NCBI RefSeq assembly: GCF_002915575.1
Contig: NZ_PQGD01000029.1
Location: 1 to 57,749 of the forward strand
Direction: 5' to 3'
Origin: Superficieibacter electus
Lineage (GTDB): Bacteria; Pseudomonadota; Gammaproteobacteria; Enterobacterales; Enterobacteriaceae
DNA length: 57,749 nucleotides
Position 1 is the stretch's first letter, and each line of letters starts with the position of its first letter. Below, in pieces: positions 26,024 to 33,742 of this stretch. The notes beneath the pieces are model-generated. The model made no database searches. It had not been told where the DNA came from and saw nothing but the letters and a program-made list of their open reading frames with translations. Position numbers and translations under genes: made by a program.

Positions 26024-26898
26024 GCTACCACTCCGCTAATACTGCGATAGCTACCCCAGCCAAATGCAAGGCGGTTACGACCTCCATCCGTTACCCGGTC
26101 AACAATACGCTCCCCTATGGTTTCCTTTAGCTGGTCAAAGGTCAGATTACTGATGAGGATCGTTGGCAGAATACTTTCATAACGGGCGTTAATTACCTCC
26201 TGAAGGATAGTCATTTCTGCCGGGCTGCCGAACTGTACACCAACCTCATCGATGATCAGCAGATCCAGCGTTGTGAAATATTCAATGACCTCTTCTTCAG
26301 TGCTCTCGGCGTTGTGCCGCCATGTGCGTTTTACAGAGCGGGTAAGGCGCATAACGTCAGTAATTTCCACCCTGGCCTGGTGAGCGCGAATAATATTCTT
26401 TGCCATTGAGACAGCCAGGTGGTTCTTACCTGTACCGCAGTTACCCGTCATAACGAGACCGGTTCCGGCGTTGAGGCGATCCGGCCAACTGGCGGCGTAA
26501 CGTTGGCATACAGACAGGTTTTGAGCAGCATCCTGATTCACGGCCTGGTAGTTATCAAATTCACAGGCTTCGAAGCGGCGCGCAATACCGGCATTGTCCA
26601 GCAGGTCACTCACACGCAGCTCCCGCAGCGCGGCTTCGGTCAGGGCAATCTGATCCCTGACGCACTTCGGACAGGACGAGTAAACGATATTTTCAGCGCC
26701 GCGAAGGGCTTTGCCGATCAGCGCCATGCGTTTGTAATCTCCGTGAATGTCACATGAGACCGTGGTGATCTCGCCAGCATCCCAGCTGCTCCACCGCCAT
26801 GGTTTTTTATGCTCCACTGCAAACTCAAGTTCTTCGGTTAATGCGTCACGCTTAGCCAGCAAATTATCTCTTTCTTCACGCTGTTTGATGTTCAACAT
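26020..26898 (-). CDS. DnaC-like helicase loader
   Basis: 292-aa AAA+ ATPase. It has an N-terminal helical and Cys-containing region (SCPKCV near residue 77), Walker A GNCGTGKNHL (about 150), Walker B LLIIDEVGVQ, and sensor NLTFDQLKE. It would load the helicase onto phage origin DNA. ATG 26898 follows AGGAG. Gene order O/DnaT-like, DnaC-like, DnaB-like is standard for this phage group. Confidence 0.94.
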   Translation of the reverse strand: MLNIKQREERDNLLAKRDALTEELEFAVEHKKPWRWSSWDAGEITTVSCDIHGDYKRMALIGKALRGAENIVYSSCPKCVRDQIALTEAALRELRVSDLLDNAGIARRFEACEFDNYQAVNQDAAQNLSVCQRYAASWPDRLNAGTGLVMTGNCGTGKNHLAVSMAKNIIRAHQARVEITDVMRLTRSVKRTWRHNAESTEEEVIEYFTTLDLLIIDEVGVQFGSPAEMTILQEVINARYESILPTILISNLTFDQLKETIGERIVDRVTDGGRNRLAFGWGSYRSISGVVA

Positions 26899-26913
26899 TC
26901 AAAATCTCCTGAG

Positions 26914-27759
26914 TTACCAGTTGCAGTCTGTTTTGCCATAGTCCTGTTCACTAAACCCGGATACCGGCAGCATTCCAGGACGCCCACCTCCCGGAGCGGA
27001 CGGCGTCTGCCAGGACTCTTCGAAATGGCGATCGGGACCAAAGAACGTTACTGCCTGCTTGACGTATTGAGTGCCAGTATTGCCTGTTGCGCGGACGTAT
27101 GCTGCATAACGCTTTACGCCTTCCAGCATGTCATCTGGCCTAACCCCCTCTTTCAGCCGTGCTTTCCATGCTTTGTAAGCTGATGCTTTGGGATTACCAC
27201 CAGCGCGTTTAGGGTATACCTGCCAGGCTGTTTCAAAATCAGGTGAATAATCCTGCTTTGCATTGGGTAACGGCTCATCGGCTTTAGCCGGTGTGCCAAT
27301 AGATTTAATATCTGTTGTAGTCTTTGTTGTAGTAACCATAGGAGATCGGGCGTTTTTGCCCTCATCCATCAGGGCAATCTGCATCTCTCGATCAGGGCAA
27401 TTTGCACCGTTCGATGAGGGCAGATGTTCTTCTTCCTGAAGAAGGGGTGAATCAGGGTTAATGGTGTAAAAATTGGTACGATCATGCTGAGATTTGTTAA
27501 GTTGCTTTGCATACAGGCAGCCCTGCTTAACCAACGAGGTGAAAGCACGTTTAACGGTGTCTTCAGACCAGAACGGGAACTGCTTTGCCCAGGATTCATA
27601 AGTGTTAAACACCCAGCGAAGGCCGCCATAATCTACACCCTGATCTTTGTCGTTGATCCAGTAGTTAACCTGCTGCAACACTATTGCTTCGTTAAGACCG
27701 ATGCGCACCGCTAATTCAGGGTTAATAACCAGTGGGCGGAAATTAAAAAGCAGGCTCAT
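26914..27759 (-). CDS. Replication initiation protein (O/DnaT-like)
   Basis: 281-aa protein. The N-terminal part (about 1-105) is a winged-helix DNA-binding domain with LFNFRPLVINPELAVRIGLNE; the C-terminal part has a DnaT-like module ETAWQVYPKRAGGNPKASAY. It probably binds the phage origin and recruits the loader. ATG 27759 has AGGAGG upstream and overlaps the small upstream ORF stop (ATGA); the longer frame to 27798 is rejected. Confidence 0.85.
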   Translation of the reverse strand: MSLLFNFRPLVINPELAVRIGLNEAIVLQQVNYWINDKDQGVDYGGLRWVFNTYESWAKQFPFWSEDTVKRAFTSLVKQGCLYAKQLNKSQHDRTNFYTINPDSPLLQEEEHLPSSNGANCPDREMQIALMDEGKNARSPMVTTTKTTTDIKSIGTPAKADEPLPNAKQDYSPDFETAWQVYPKRAGGNPKASAYKAWKARLKEGVRPDDMLEGVKRYAAYVRATGNTGTQYVKQAVTFFGPDRHFEESWQTPSAPGGGRPGMLPVSGFSEQDYGKTDCNW

Positions 27760-27887
27760 TCTGAAACCCTCCTGAAAATCTGAAACTCGAAGCTCCATCC
27801 AGCGCTAGGCAAAGTCGGGCCGCATGGATCGAGATAATCGATATCCAATGCCTTAGCCTGATCATTGGTAGTAATTGGGTGTGACAT
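27756..27887 (-). CDS. Small 43-aa ORF upstream of the replication genes
   Basis: Starts at ATG 27887 (MSHPITTNDQAKALDIDYLD) with GAGGTG five bases upstream and ends in a TGA overlapping the start of the replication protein. The overlap indicates translational coupling. It is where CII sits in lambda but is too short and shows no helix-turn-helix. Function unknown. Confidence 0.5.
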   Translation of the reverse strand: MSHPITTNDQAKALDIDYLDPCGPTLPSAGWSFEFQIFRRVSE

Positions 27888-27888
27888 G

Positions 27889-28107
27889 TCACACCTCTGA
27901 GTCAGGATGTGGAAATAGTTTCGGTTTATCAGGCCTCAATTCATGGGCGGGAATTCCAGTTAAAGCCGACACATCAGGAACGTGCTCTAACCCAACAACA
28001 CCAACCTTCCTCCAGCGAGAAACAGACGGTTGCTTTACACCTATAGCGCGAGCTAAGGCATTTACTCCGCCAGCAGAATCGATAGCTCTTTCAATTGCTG
28101 ATTTCAT
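27889..28107 (-). CDS. cro: Cro-like repressor (YdaS/Cro type)
   Basis: 72-aa DNA-binding protein with helix-turn-helix GVNALARAIGVKQPSVSRWR (about residues 14-33). It is the first gene of the rightward early operon, divergent from cI across the 28108-28220 operator. It would repress pRM and temper early transcription. Confidence 0.85.
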   Translation of the reverse strand: MKSAIERAIDSAGGVNALARAIGVKQPSVSRWRKVGVVGLEHVPDVSALTGIPAHELRPDKPKLFPHPDSEV

Positions 28108-28127
28108 TTTTTTAACTCACCCCATTA

Positions 28128-28173
28128 ATTGCTATCAACAAATAATAGCAATACCTATTGGAATGAGCAATAG
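28128..28173. promoter_or_regulatory. Operator region between cro and cI (OR-like)
   Basis: Two inverted repeats: ATTGCTAT (28128-28135) with ATAGCAAT (28145-28152), and CTATTG (28155-28160) with CAATAG (28168-28173). The same half-site family recurs at 29254-29294. The region carries divergent promoters for cro and cI. Confidence 0.7.
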
Positions 28174-28220
28174 ACTTGTTTATCATGCTTGACTAGAATG
28201 TGATAGCGGAGGCTATAAAT

Positions 28221-28928
28221 ATGCAAGAGAGTACACTTAAGACGCTAGCTGACAGACTTAACTACGCAATGCATGAAATGGGTATGAGTCAAGGCCAATT
28301 AGCTAAAGCAGCACATATGGCACAGCCAACCATATGGCGAATATCATCTGGCAACGCCAGAGGAACAACAAAAATTGTTGAAATAGCTAATGCCTTGGGG
28401 GTTCGTTCGGAGTGGCTATCAAAAGGTACGGGGCCGATGAGGAGCGACGACCAACAACCGACCTCCTCTATTGCTAACAAAAAAACTCCTAACATCTTCA
28501 GAGTCGACGTGCTCGATCTCACAGTGAGCGCTGGCCCAGGAATAATCAACAGTGAATTCGTGGAGGTCTTGCGCTCTGTGGAATATTCAGTTGAAGATGC
28601 GCGTCAAATGTTTAATGGCCGGAAACAGGAGCAGATACGCATCATAAACGTACGCGGTGATAGTATGTCTGGAACAATTGAGCCTGGCGATTTACTTTTC
28701 GTCGATATCAGCGTTCAGCAGTTTGACGGCGACGGTATTTACGCTTTCATCTACGACGACACATCGCATGTAAAGCGTTTGCAAAAGATGAAAGATAAAC
28801 TCTTAGTTATCTCAGATAACCATACCTATTTACCTTGGGACCCGATTGAGAAGGAAGAGATGAACAAAATCTTCATTTTTGGAAAGGTGATCGGCAGCAT
28901 GCCGCAGGCGTATAGGAAGCATGGGTAG
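28221..28928 (+). CDS. cI: CI-like phage repressor (HTH + S24 peptidase)
   Basis: 235-aa lysogeny repressor. The N-terminal helix-turn-helix (MSQGQLAKAAHMAQPTIWRI region, about residues 22-42) is followed by a linker and a LexA-like S24 domain: cleavage-type site near SAGPG, catalytic Ser in RGDSMSGTIEPGD (about 150) and Lys in DTSHVKRLQK (about 190). RecA-stimulated self-cleavage would give SOS induction. ATG 28221 has GGAGG; the GTG at 28200 is less likely. Confidence 0.94.
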   Translation: MQESTLKTLADRLNYAMHEMGMSQGQLAKAAHMAQPTIWRISSGNARGTTKIVEIANALGVRSEWLSKGTGPMRSDDQQPTSSIANKKTPNIFRVDVLDLTVSAGPGIINSEFVEVLRSVEYSVEDARQMFNGRKQEQIRIINVRGDSMSGTIEPGDLLFVDISVQQFDGDGIYAFIYDDTSHVKRLQKMKDKLLVISDNHTYLPWDPIEKEEMNKIFIFGKVIGSMPQAYRKHG

Positions 28929-28978
28929 ATGAAATGCAAATGATAATCAAACTTCATGCAAAAAACTGAATAAATCTT

Positions 28979-29005
28979 AACCGGCCAGTGAGCCGGTTTT
29001 TTTTT
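28979..29005 (+). terminator. Terminator downstream of cI
   Basis: AACCGGC-cagtga-GCCGGTT followed by seven or more T, 50 bases after the cI stop. Confidence 0.85.
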
Positions 29006-29052
29006 GCGGCGCTATACAGTAGTCACCGCCAGCCCGTCAGATGGGCAATTCC

Positions 29053-29286
29053 CTATCGGCACCAGGACCCTATCTTCTCGAAATCCGCAGCATCTCGGCT
29101 CATCAAAGTCCATTTTGCTCTCAAGCCCCCATTATTTCCAGCATAGGTGGAGTACTCCCAAAATGAAGCACCTTTCCATCCAAATGCTATAAACACAATC
29201 ATCAATAGTTTTTTTATTTTATTATCAAAGACATAAAATTTAATAGCAGTTATAATAGCATTATCTATTGCAAACAACGATAGCAT
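29053..29286 (-). CDS. Doubtful small ORF between cI and early-left genes
   Basis: 77-codon frame whose 3' part (ASFWEYSTYAGNNGGLRAK) looks protein-like, with a hydrophobic segment near residues 28-38. No ribosome site precedes any start and the 5' end overlaps the operator repeats. It may be a decayed exclusion or immunity gene. Apart from it the 28929-29329 gap holds the terminator and operators. Confidence 0.25.
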   Translation of the reverse strand: MLSLFAIDNAIITAIKFYVFDNKIKKLLMIVFIAFGWKGASFWEYSTYAGNNGGLRAKWTLMSRDAADFEKIGSWCR

Positions 29287-29294
29287 TATCTATC
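29254..29294. promoter_or_regulatory. Operator region before early-left genes (OL-like)
   Basis: Inverted repeats AATAG-cattat-CTATT (29254-29269) and GATAG-cattat-CTATC (29279-29294), with another CTATC near 29311. They match the half-sites upstream of cI, so CI and Cro probably act here on the leftward early promoter. Confidence 0.65.
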
Positions 29295-29329
29295 ATCATT
29301 CTATCGAATCGAGTCCAAGGTGATAGAAA

Positions 29330-29533
29330 ATGTCTCAGAAGATAAAAACATTTAATGGGTTGTCCATCCACCCTTGTGATGCCTTCAAGAATATATCCTC
29401 GATCGTCGAGACTGCTAGCTTGTTATCGGCGGTTGATGATGACGAATATCGTGAAATTAGCGACATTCTTCTCGCATTTGTCTGCAATTATGCAACCGCG
29501 GCTCATGAATTAACACTGGAGAAGCTCAAATGA
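29330..29533 (+). CDS. Early-left small protein 1
   Basis: 67-aa acidic, helical protein, first gene after the OL-like operators, where lambda has N. AAGGTGATAG lies before ATG 29330. No Arg-rich N-terminus, so it is not an N-type antiterminator. Overlaps the next gene by four bases. Confidence 0.6.
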   Translation: MSQKIKTFNGLSIHPCDAFKNISSIVETASLLSAVDDDEYREISDILLAFVCNYATAAHELTLEKLK

Positions 29534-29733
29534 TGACCCCTGTTAATATGCTTGAAAGCGTTGCGGCTGATATCTGTGAGAATACATCACTTCTTGAGGT
29601 TATTTATCGCATCAACGAATTACCACCAGAAGCTGATAATGCAATCGCATGCTTAATCCGTTCAATGCAGAAAACAAATGAAACCGCATATGAGTATATT
29701 GAACAGCTCAGCAAAAAGGTCAGGGAAAAATGA
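29530..29733 (+). CDS. Early-left small protein 2
   Basis: 67-aa helical protein (from ATG 29530, or the adjacent ATG), coupled by ATGA overlaps to the genes on both sides. GGAGAAGCTC precedes the start. No recognised domain. Confidence 0.6.
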   Translation: MMTPVNMLESVAADICENTSLLEVIYRINELPPEADNAIACLIRSMQKTNETAYEYIEQLSKKVREK

Positions 29734-29927
29734 AAGAGTTCCGCAAAAAATTTAAATGTGACGACGGCCATTTTGATGATGCTAAGCACATTCTGGTCAC
29801 ATCATTTGATGATGAATGGCAGTATGCACTTTACAAAAAAATCGGAGACTATTTCATTCTTGTTGATTCATTCTCAGATATCAGTGAAGCCACAGAAGAA
29901 TCAAGAAACGTAATACTTAAAAAATAG
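29730..29927 (+). CDS. Early-left small protein 3
   Basis: 65-aa protein with a beta-rich pattern (HILVTSFDDEWQYALYKKIGDYFILV). Starts inside the previous stop, with AGGG nearby. Function unknown; phage early genes of this size often block host factors. Confidence 0.55.
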   Translation: MKEFRKKFKCDDGHFDDAKHILVTSFDDEWQYALYKKIGDYFILVDSFSDISEATEESRNVILKK

Positions 29928-30007
29928 AACACCATTTTTACCAACTAAAAATAACACACCATGGCTGGTGGGACCATACACAACCTGAAAACAGGATTGA
30001 AAGTCTA

Positions 30008-30076
30008 TGTCATTCATCAAAGACCATGCAGCATATAAATTAGCGCTGTTGTTTGCGGCAAACGGTCAGGAAGTAA
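30008..30076 (+). CDS. Possible 22-aa leader ORF
   Basis: ATG 30008 opens MSFIKDHAAYKLALLFAA and stops at 30076, with AGGATT upstream. A one-base change would extend it to about 35 residues, so it may be a frameshifted remnant of a small early gene. Low confidence. Confidence 0.25.
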
Positions 30077-30115
30077 TTGCGTCAATCTATCTGCGTAAAG
30101 CATACGGGAGATAAC

Positions 30116-30313
30116 ATGAAAAAAGAATCTGAATTACAGAGCGCGAGTCTCGCTGGATATAAATTATTTGCTCTGCTTAAGGTTGCTGCATTTTCTGGTG
30201 AAGAGCTGGAACCAATTGAAGCTAAAGCTATTTTTGAACTGGCCTATGATTTATCTGTACCTGTAAGCAGTTTTATCTTGTCTCTGGAACAGGAGGCATT
30301 AAATGCTAACTAA
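30116..30313 (+). CDS. Early-left small protein 4
   Basis: 65-aa helical protein from ATG 30116 with GGGAGAT upstream; the listed earlier TTG has no ribosome site. Overlaps the next gene by 11 bases. Function unknown. Confidence 0.55.
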   Translation: MKKESELQSASLAGYKLFALLKVAAFSGEELEPIEAKAIFELAYDLSVPVSSFILSLEQEALNAN

Positions 30314-30497
30314 AAACAGCACTATCGAAACGGCGGTCAACACCGCCGATAACATGTATCAGCTTCTGGATTTAATGTATACGCACTTTAAGTCTATGGA
30401 TGATGATCAAAAAGAGTCACTGGTTGGGCTGTGCTATGAATTATCCTGCCAGATTTCCACATGGATGAATGCTGAAGAGAAGAGACGGAATGGATAA
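30303..30497 (+). CDS. Early-left small protein 5
   Basis: 64-aa helical protein with AGGAGG just before ATG 30303. The pattern TADNMYQLLDLMYTHFKSM and later CYELSC resembles proteins 1, 2 and 4 in length and helix content, so these may be one diverged family. Function unknown. Confidence 0.55.
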   Translation: MLTKNSTIETAVNTADNMYQLLDLMYTHFKSMDDDQKESLVGLCYELSCQISTWMNAEEKRRNG

Positions 30498-30855
30498 TAT
30501 GATAAGTATCTATCGCCGTCGGATATTAAAGGCTGCATTAATCCGCCATCACAGAAAAACGGGTAGCACCTGCCTTATTATTCGCTTGCCTAAAGGCAGC
30601 ATTAACACGGTCGAGTTAACAGAGATTCTTCTGGATGGATTATTACGAAAATTCGAAAGGCTCGCTATCAGTGAGTATGGAAATGTCGAAGGCGTAAAAG
30701 CTATCAAGGGAATTTACAGCAGCTCTGTTGATGTAAATAGCAGCGGTGGATTCCTCACAGAAAGCGGGAAGGAGTTAATCGACGAACTTATTTCTGAGCT
30801 GGTTGAGTTCGTTAAAAAACAGAAACCAGTTAATGCGGAGACCGGCAATGACTAA
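30490..30855 (+). CDS. Early-left protein of unknown function
   Basis: 121-aa protein from ATG 30490 (MDNMISIYRRRILK). A basic N-terminus is followed by an IIRLPKGSINTVELTEILLDGLLRKF segment and an acidic end. Overlaps both neighbours by a few bases. No family recognised. Confidence 0.55.
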   Translation: MDNMISIYRRRILKAALIRHHRKTGSTCLIIRLPKGSINTVELTEILLDGLLRKFERLAISEYGNVEGVKAIKGIYSSSVDVNSSGGFLTESGKELIDELISELVEFVKKQKPVNAETGND

Positions 30856-31102
30856 CCAACAAACAATGCTCTATCAGGGTGTACAGATTCCCCGCCCAGT
30901 ATTGAACGTGGATCTGCATGTGCTTCCCAACTTTACTGGCCGTATTGTTCTTTATATCGAGAACGGGAAAGTTAAATGCGACCGCCGGTTACTCGAAGAG
31001 GAACATATTTGCGCTTTAGACACTTTTATTGAGATGGCGCGTGAAATGGAGTTACGGATACAGGAGGTATCGGGTGGCAATGACTGCAATAAGAATTCCT
31101 GA
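30848..31102 (+). CDS. Early-left small protein 6
   Basis: 84-aa protein from ATG 30848 with GGAG upstream. The VDLHVLPNFTGRIVLYIENGKV stretch suggests a small beta-sheet protein. Overlaps the following gene. Function unknown. Confidence 0.5.
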   Translation: MTNQQTMLYQGVQIPRPVLNVDLHVLPNFTGRIVLYIENGKVKCDRRLLEEEHICALDTFIEMAREMELRIQEVSGGNDCNKNS

Positions 31103-31295
31103 ATGGGTTCATGGACAGGCGGTTCACATTCTCCGCCAATACCGGGCCGGGAGAATACATCCCCGCCGTATGCACAAGACCGGCCATCTGAGCCTCAAGG
31201 TTAATCTGCGCTGGCGGCTGTTGTCCCGCGACGGGGGCCAGAACTGGGCAGTAATGAGTCACGAACGATATAGCAAATTAAAGGACAGAAAATGA
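31074..31295 (+). CDS. Early-left basic protein
   Basis: 73-aa Arg/Lys-rich protein. GTG 31074 follows AGGAGG at good spacing; ATG 31080 is the alternative. It has RIPEWVHGQAVHILRQYRAGR and a strand-rich end. The basic charge suggests nucleic-acid binding. Overlaps the next gene by four bases. Confidence 0.5.
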   Translation: MAMTAIRIPEWVHGQAVHILRQYRAGRIHPRRMHKTGHLSLKVNLRWRLLSRDGGQNWAVMSHERYSKLKDRK

Positions 31296-31705
31296 AAAAT
31301 AACCGCACTAATTCTGCAATTGACCAGGCGATCAAAACGTATGAGACCCCTGCTGGTCCGTTATTCGTTGCCACCCGGCATGGCCGCATTAAAAAATGTT
31401 TTACTCGCGATACGGCGATCCGCTACCTCGCTTATTTTATGACTACTCAGGCATTTGGTATGTCAGGTTTTAAACAACGGCATCCGGAAGAAAGGATCGA
31501 ACGTAACGGCGTTGAAATGTGGCAACAGGGAGAAACAACGCAAAAGTATTTGCACGCCCACCAGCGTTGCGTCCGTAGGCTGCGCCGCATCCTGAAGCAT
31601 AAGCGAGAAGTACAAACGTGGTACGACAAATGGGAATCCATGCATAACCGCTATGTAAAAGAGGTCAATGAACTACAGGCTATCAAGCCAAAGGGGCTTC
31701 TCTGA
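31292..31705 (+). CDS. Early-left basic protein of unknown function
   Basis: 137-aa strongly basic, helical protein. The segment AHQRCVRRLRRILKHKREVQTWYDKWE suggests a nucleic-acid-binding or coiled-coil region. Starts inside the previous stop (ATGA). No family recognised. Confidence 0.55.
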   Translation: MKNNRTNSAIDQAIKTYETPAGPLFVATRHGRIKKCFTRDTAIRYLAYFMTTQAFGMSGFKQRHPEERIERNGVEMWQQGETTQKYLHAHQRCVRRLRRILKHKREVQTWYDKWESMHNRYVKEVNELQAIKPKGLL

Positions 31706-31797
31706 CAGTTTTTTGCATACTTTATAGCTTTCAGCTGGTGGCCGTATTTTTCGGCCAAACAACTGAAATTAGTTTTGATGAATCACTGAGGTTAGCT

Positions 31798-32091
31798 ATG
31801 AGCATTGTTAAACACACCGGGCTGAACGCTGAACAATCATCGAATACTTTCTCAGACAAAGATCTGGAGAGTATGGCCCATGGCAATAATCCTCAATCAA
31901 ACGCTTACCGCGAACTGCTTGCCCGTCGCTGTCAGCAAACAGATTATCAGCCTGCGATCGACATTTTGCGTGAAAGAGCTGCGCGCGAACTCGATGGCGG
32001 TTTCAGGGCTCACCACAATGCTCTGATTTATGCTGCCAATGAACTGGAAAATGCCCAGGCTTTTGGGCGGGAGAGCAGCCATGAATCTTGA
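31798..32091 (+). CDS. Early-left protein upstream of xis
   Basis: 97-aa protein from ATG 31798 (MSIVKHTGLNAEQSS), with TGAGG upstream; a longer frame to 31738 lacks support. Helical, no recognised domain. Overlaps xis by 11 bases. Confidence 0.45.
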   Translation: MSIVKHTGLNAEQSSNTFSDKDLESMAHGNNPQSNAYRELLARRCQQTDYQPAIDILRERAARELDGGFRAHHNALIYAANELENAQAFGRESSHES

Positions 32092-32290
32092 CTGTGTACC
32101 ACTTTCGACCTATTGCCGGGATGCAGGGGAAACGGTTGATGCCGTTAACAAACGGATACAAAGAGGGTTATGGAAAGAGGGTGTCCATGTATTAAAAGTC
32201 GATGGCGTTAAAGAACGCTGGATTGACTTAACGGAGGTTTCAAAGTGGGCAAGAAAGAACAAGGATCATTATCTCTCCCAAGAGGAGTAA
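32081..32290 (+). CDS. xis: Excisionase
   Basis: 69-aa winged-helix recombination directionality factor. The pattern LSTYCRDAGETVDAVNKRIQRGLW...RWIDLTEVSKWAR is typical of Xis proteins paired with DUF3596-type integrases. It overlaps int by 46 bases, so the two are co-translated during induction. Confidence 0.85.
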   Translation: MNLDCVPLSTYCRDAGETVDAVNKRIQRGLWKEGVHVLKVDGVKERWIDLTEVSKWARKNKDHYLSQEE

Positions 32291-33417
32291 CCATTCGCCA
32301 GCATAAAACTGGTGATACCCTGGTGATTACATTCACGTACAAAGGGGTTCTCTGCCGGGAGCCTCTTTCCAAAATGGAAACGAACGCGCGCGGTGTGAAG
32401 TATGCTGAGCGGCTGCTGGGGGAGATACAAAATCAGATTGTCAGCGGCACATTCGACTATCCGAAATACTTTCCCAACTCCAAAAAGCTGACGCTGTTCG
32501 GTGTTGTGAAGAAAACCAAAAATATTAAGTCCTATCTGGACGAGTATCTGAAAATCTGCGAAAACCGCAATCTGTCGCCGTCCACTATTGGTGGTTATGA
32601 AAAATGCCTTTCGGCACTGTCAGCCCTGCATAAACTTCATGTTTCAGAGCTGACTCCTGCAGTGCTAAAAAACTGGATAGCCAGTCGGAAAACAAAGCTT
32701 AAGACGATCAGGAATAACCTTTCATTTCTGCGAAGCGCTATCGATGAGGCCGTTACTGATGGACTGTTGACGATTAACCCGGTTACGCTGGTCAGCGCCA
32801 GCCGGTACCATGTGATTGATAGTTGTCCGAACTCCGACGATTACGAGGTTGATCCATTCTCGCCATCGGAGACCAGCGCTATTTATCAGCACTGTAAATA
32901 TCAGGAGTGGGAGAATCTGTTCCGCTTCGCATTTAACACTGGTTTACGCAGCTCTGAGTTGTGCGCATTGAGCTGGTCTGATATCGACTTTATAGAAAAC
33001 ACAGCTCACGTACAGGCGGCCAGCGTCGTTGGTGTACTTAAAGGAACCAAGACAAAGGCTGGTACGCGTAAAGTGGAGTTGAACAGTGATGCACTGGTTG
33101 CACTGCAAGCCCAGAAGATATTCACTTTCATGAAAAGCGAGTTCATTTTCAGCGACCCAAAAACGGGTGAGCCCTGGGCGAACGCCGACGCAATACGCAA
33201 AAAAGCCTGGGTGCCAACCCTCAAGAAAGCCGGTGTTCGTTACAGGAATCCGTACCAGACGCGTCACACTTTCGCCACCCGGCATATCAGCATGGGCGTA
33301 AACCTGTTCTGGCTAGCCGGGCAAATGGGCCATAAGGGGCCAGAAATGTTGTTCCGCCATTACGGATCTTACCTTGCTGAATATGACGGTAAAACTGCCA
33401 TTACAGCAGCTCTGTAG
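32245..33417 (+). CDS. int: Prophage tyrosine integrase
   Basis: 390-aa site-specific recombinase. GTG 32245 follows GGAGG. Residues about 10-80 form the arm-binding domain (DUF3596 type), about 95-180 the core-binding SAM-like domain, and the catalytic part has Arg in NTGLRSSELCAL, the H-x-x-R in QTRHTFATRH, His in MGHKGPEM and the Tyr in FRHYGSYL. It reads toward the ssrA-type att core 120 bases downstream, as expected for the enzyme that inserted region 1. Confidence 0.96.
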   Translation: MGKKEQGSLSLPRGVTIRQHKTGDTLVITFTYKGVLCREPLSKMETNARGVKYAERLLGEIQNQIVSGTFDYPKYFPNSKKLTLFGVVKKTKNIKSYLDEYLKICENRNLSPSTIGGYEKCLSALSALHKLHVSELTPAVLKNWIASRKTKLKTIRNNLSFLRSAIDEAVTDGLLTINPVTLVSASRYHVIDSCPNSDDYEVDPFSPSETSAIYQHCKYQEWENLFRFAFNTGLRSSELCALSWSDIDFIENTAHVQAASVVGVLKGTKTKAGTRKVELNSDALVALQAQKIFTFMKSEFIFSDPKTGEPWANADAIRKKAWVPTLKKAGVRYRNPYQTRHTFATRHISMGVNLFWLAGQMGHKGPEMLFRHYGSYLAEYDGKTAITAAL

Positions 33418-33420
33418 GGC

Positions 33421-33539
33421 GGCAAATATTGCAAAATGTTGGACAGAATCAGGACGTTACAGAGACAGTAATATGCACGTAAAATGCACTTGAGCGATAT
33501 TGTGAAAAAAAATCTATTTATATCCAATGAGTTATATTG
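33421..33539. other. Probable attP-arm region of the prophage
   Basis: AT-rich gap between the int stop and the ssrA core. Arm-type integrase and IHF sites are expected here. I see no strong repeat to assign. Confidence 0.35.
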
Positions 33540-33576
33540 TTTTCGGACACGGGTTCAACTCCCGCCAGCTCCACCA
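33540..33576 (+). other. att core: 3' end of ssrA (tmRNA)
   Basis: The 37 bases from TTTTCGGACACGGG to CAGCTCCACCA match the T-arm, acceptor stem and CCA end of enterobacterial tmRNA; only GACAC for GACGC differs from E. coli as I recall it. No upstream tmRNA body is present, so this is the duplicated core created by integration, with the intact gene expected left of the prophage. It is the boundary between two elements. Confidence 0.88.
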
Positions 33577-33610
33577 AACATTGATGTACTGAAGTTCAGT
33601 AAAGTCTACT

Positions 33611-33646
33611 AAGCCCGCACAGCACAAGCTCTGCGGGCTTTTTTAT
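33611..33646 (+). terminator. Terminator downstream of the ssrA end
   Basis: AGCCCGCA-cagcacaagctc-TGCGGGCT followed by TTTTTT, 35 bases after the CCA. It is where the ssrA terminator normally lies, so the island carries its own copy. Confidence 0.8.
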
Positions 33647-33742
33647 GTCCATTGACGTCTAGTGAGAATTGCTGAGAACTACAAATTATGGCACCCTGAA
33701 TGGGACCCAACGCAAAGGGGTCCAAAAATCGAGGGTCCCAAA

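Noticed and set aside
33540-33576. A tRNA gene
   Set aside because: Only the T-arm and acceptor end are present and the sequence matches the tmRNA 3' end; no D-arm or anticodon arm lies upstream.
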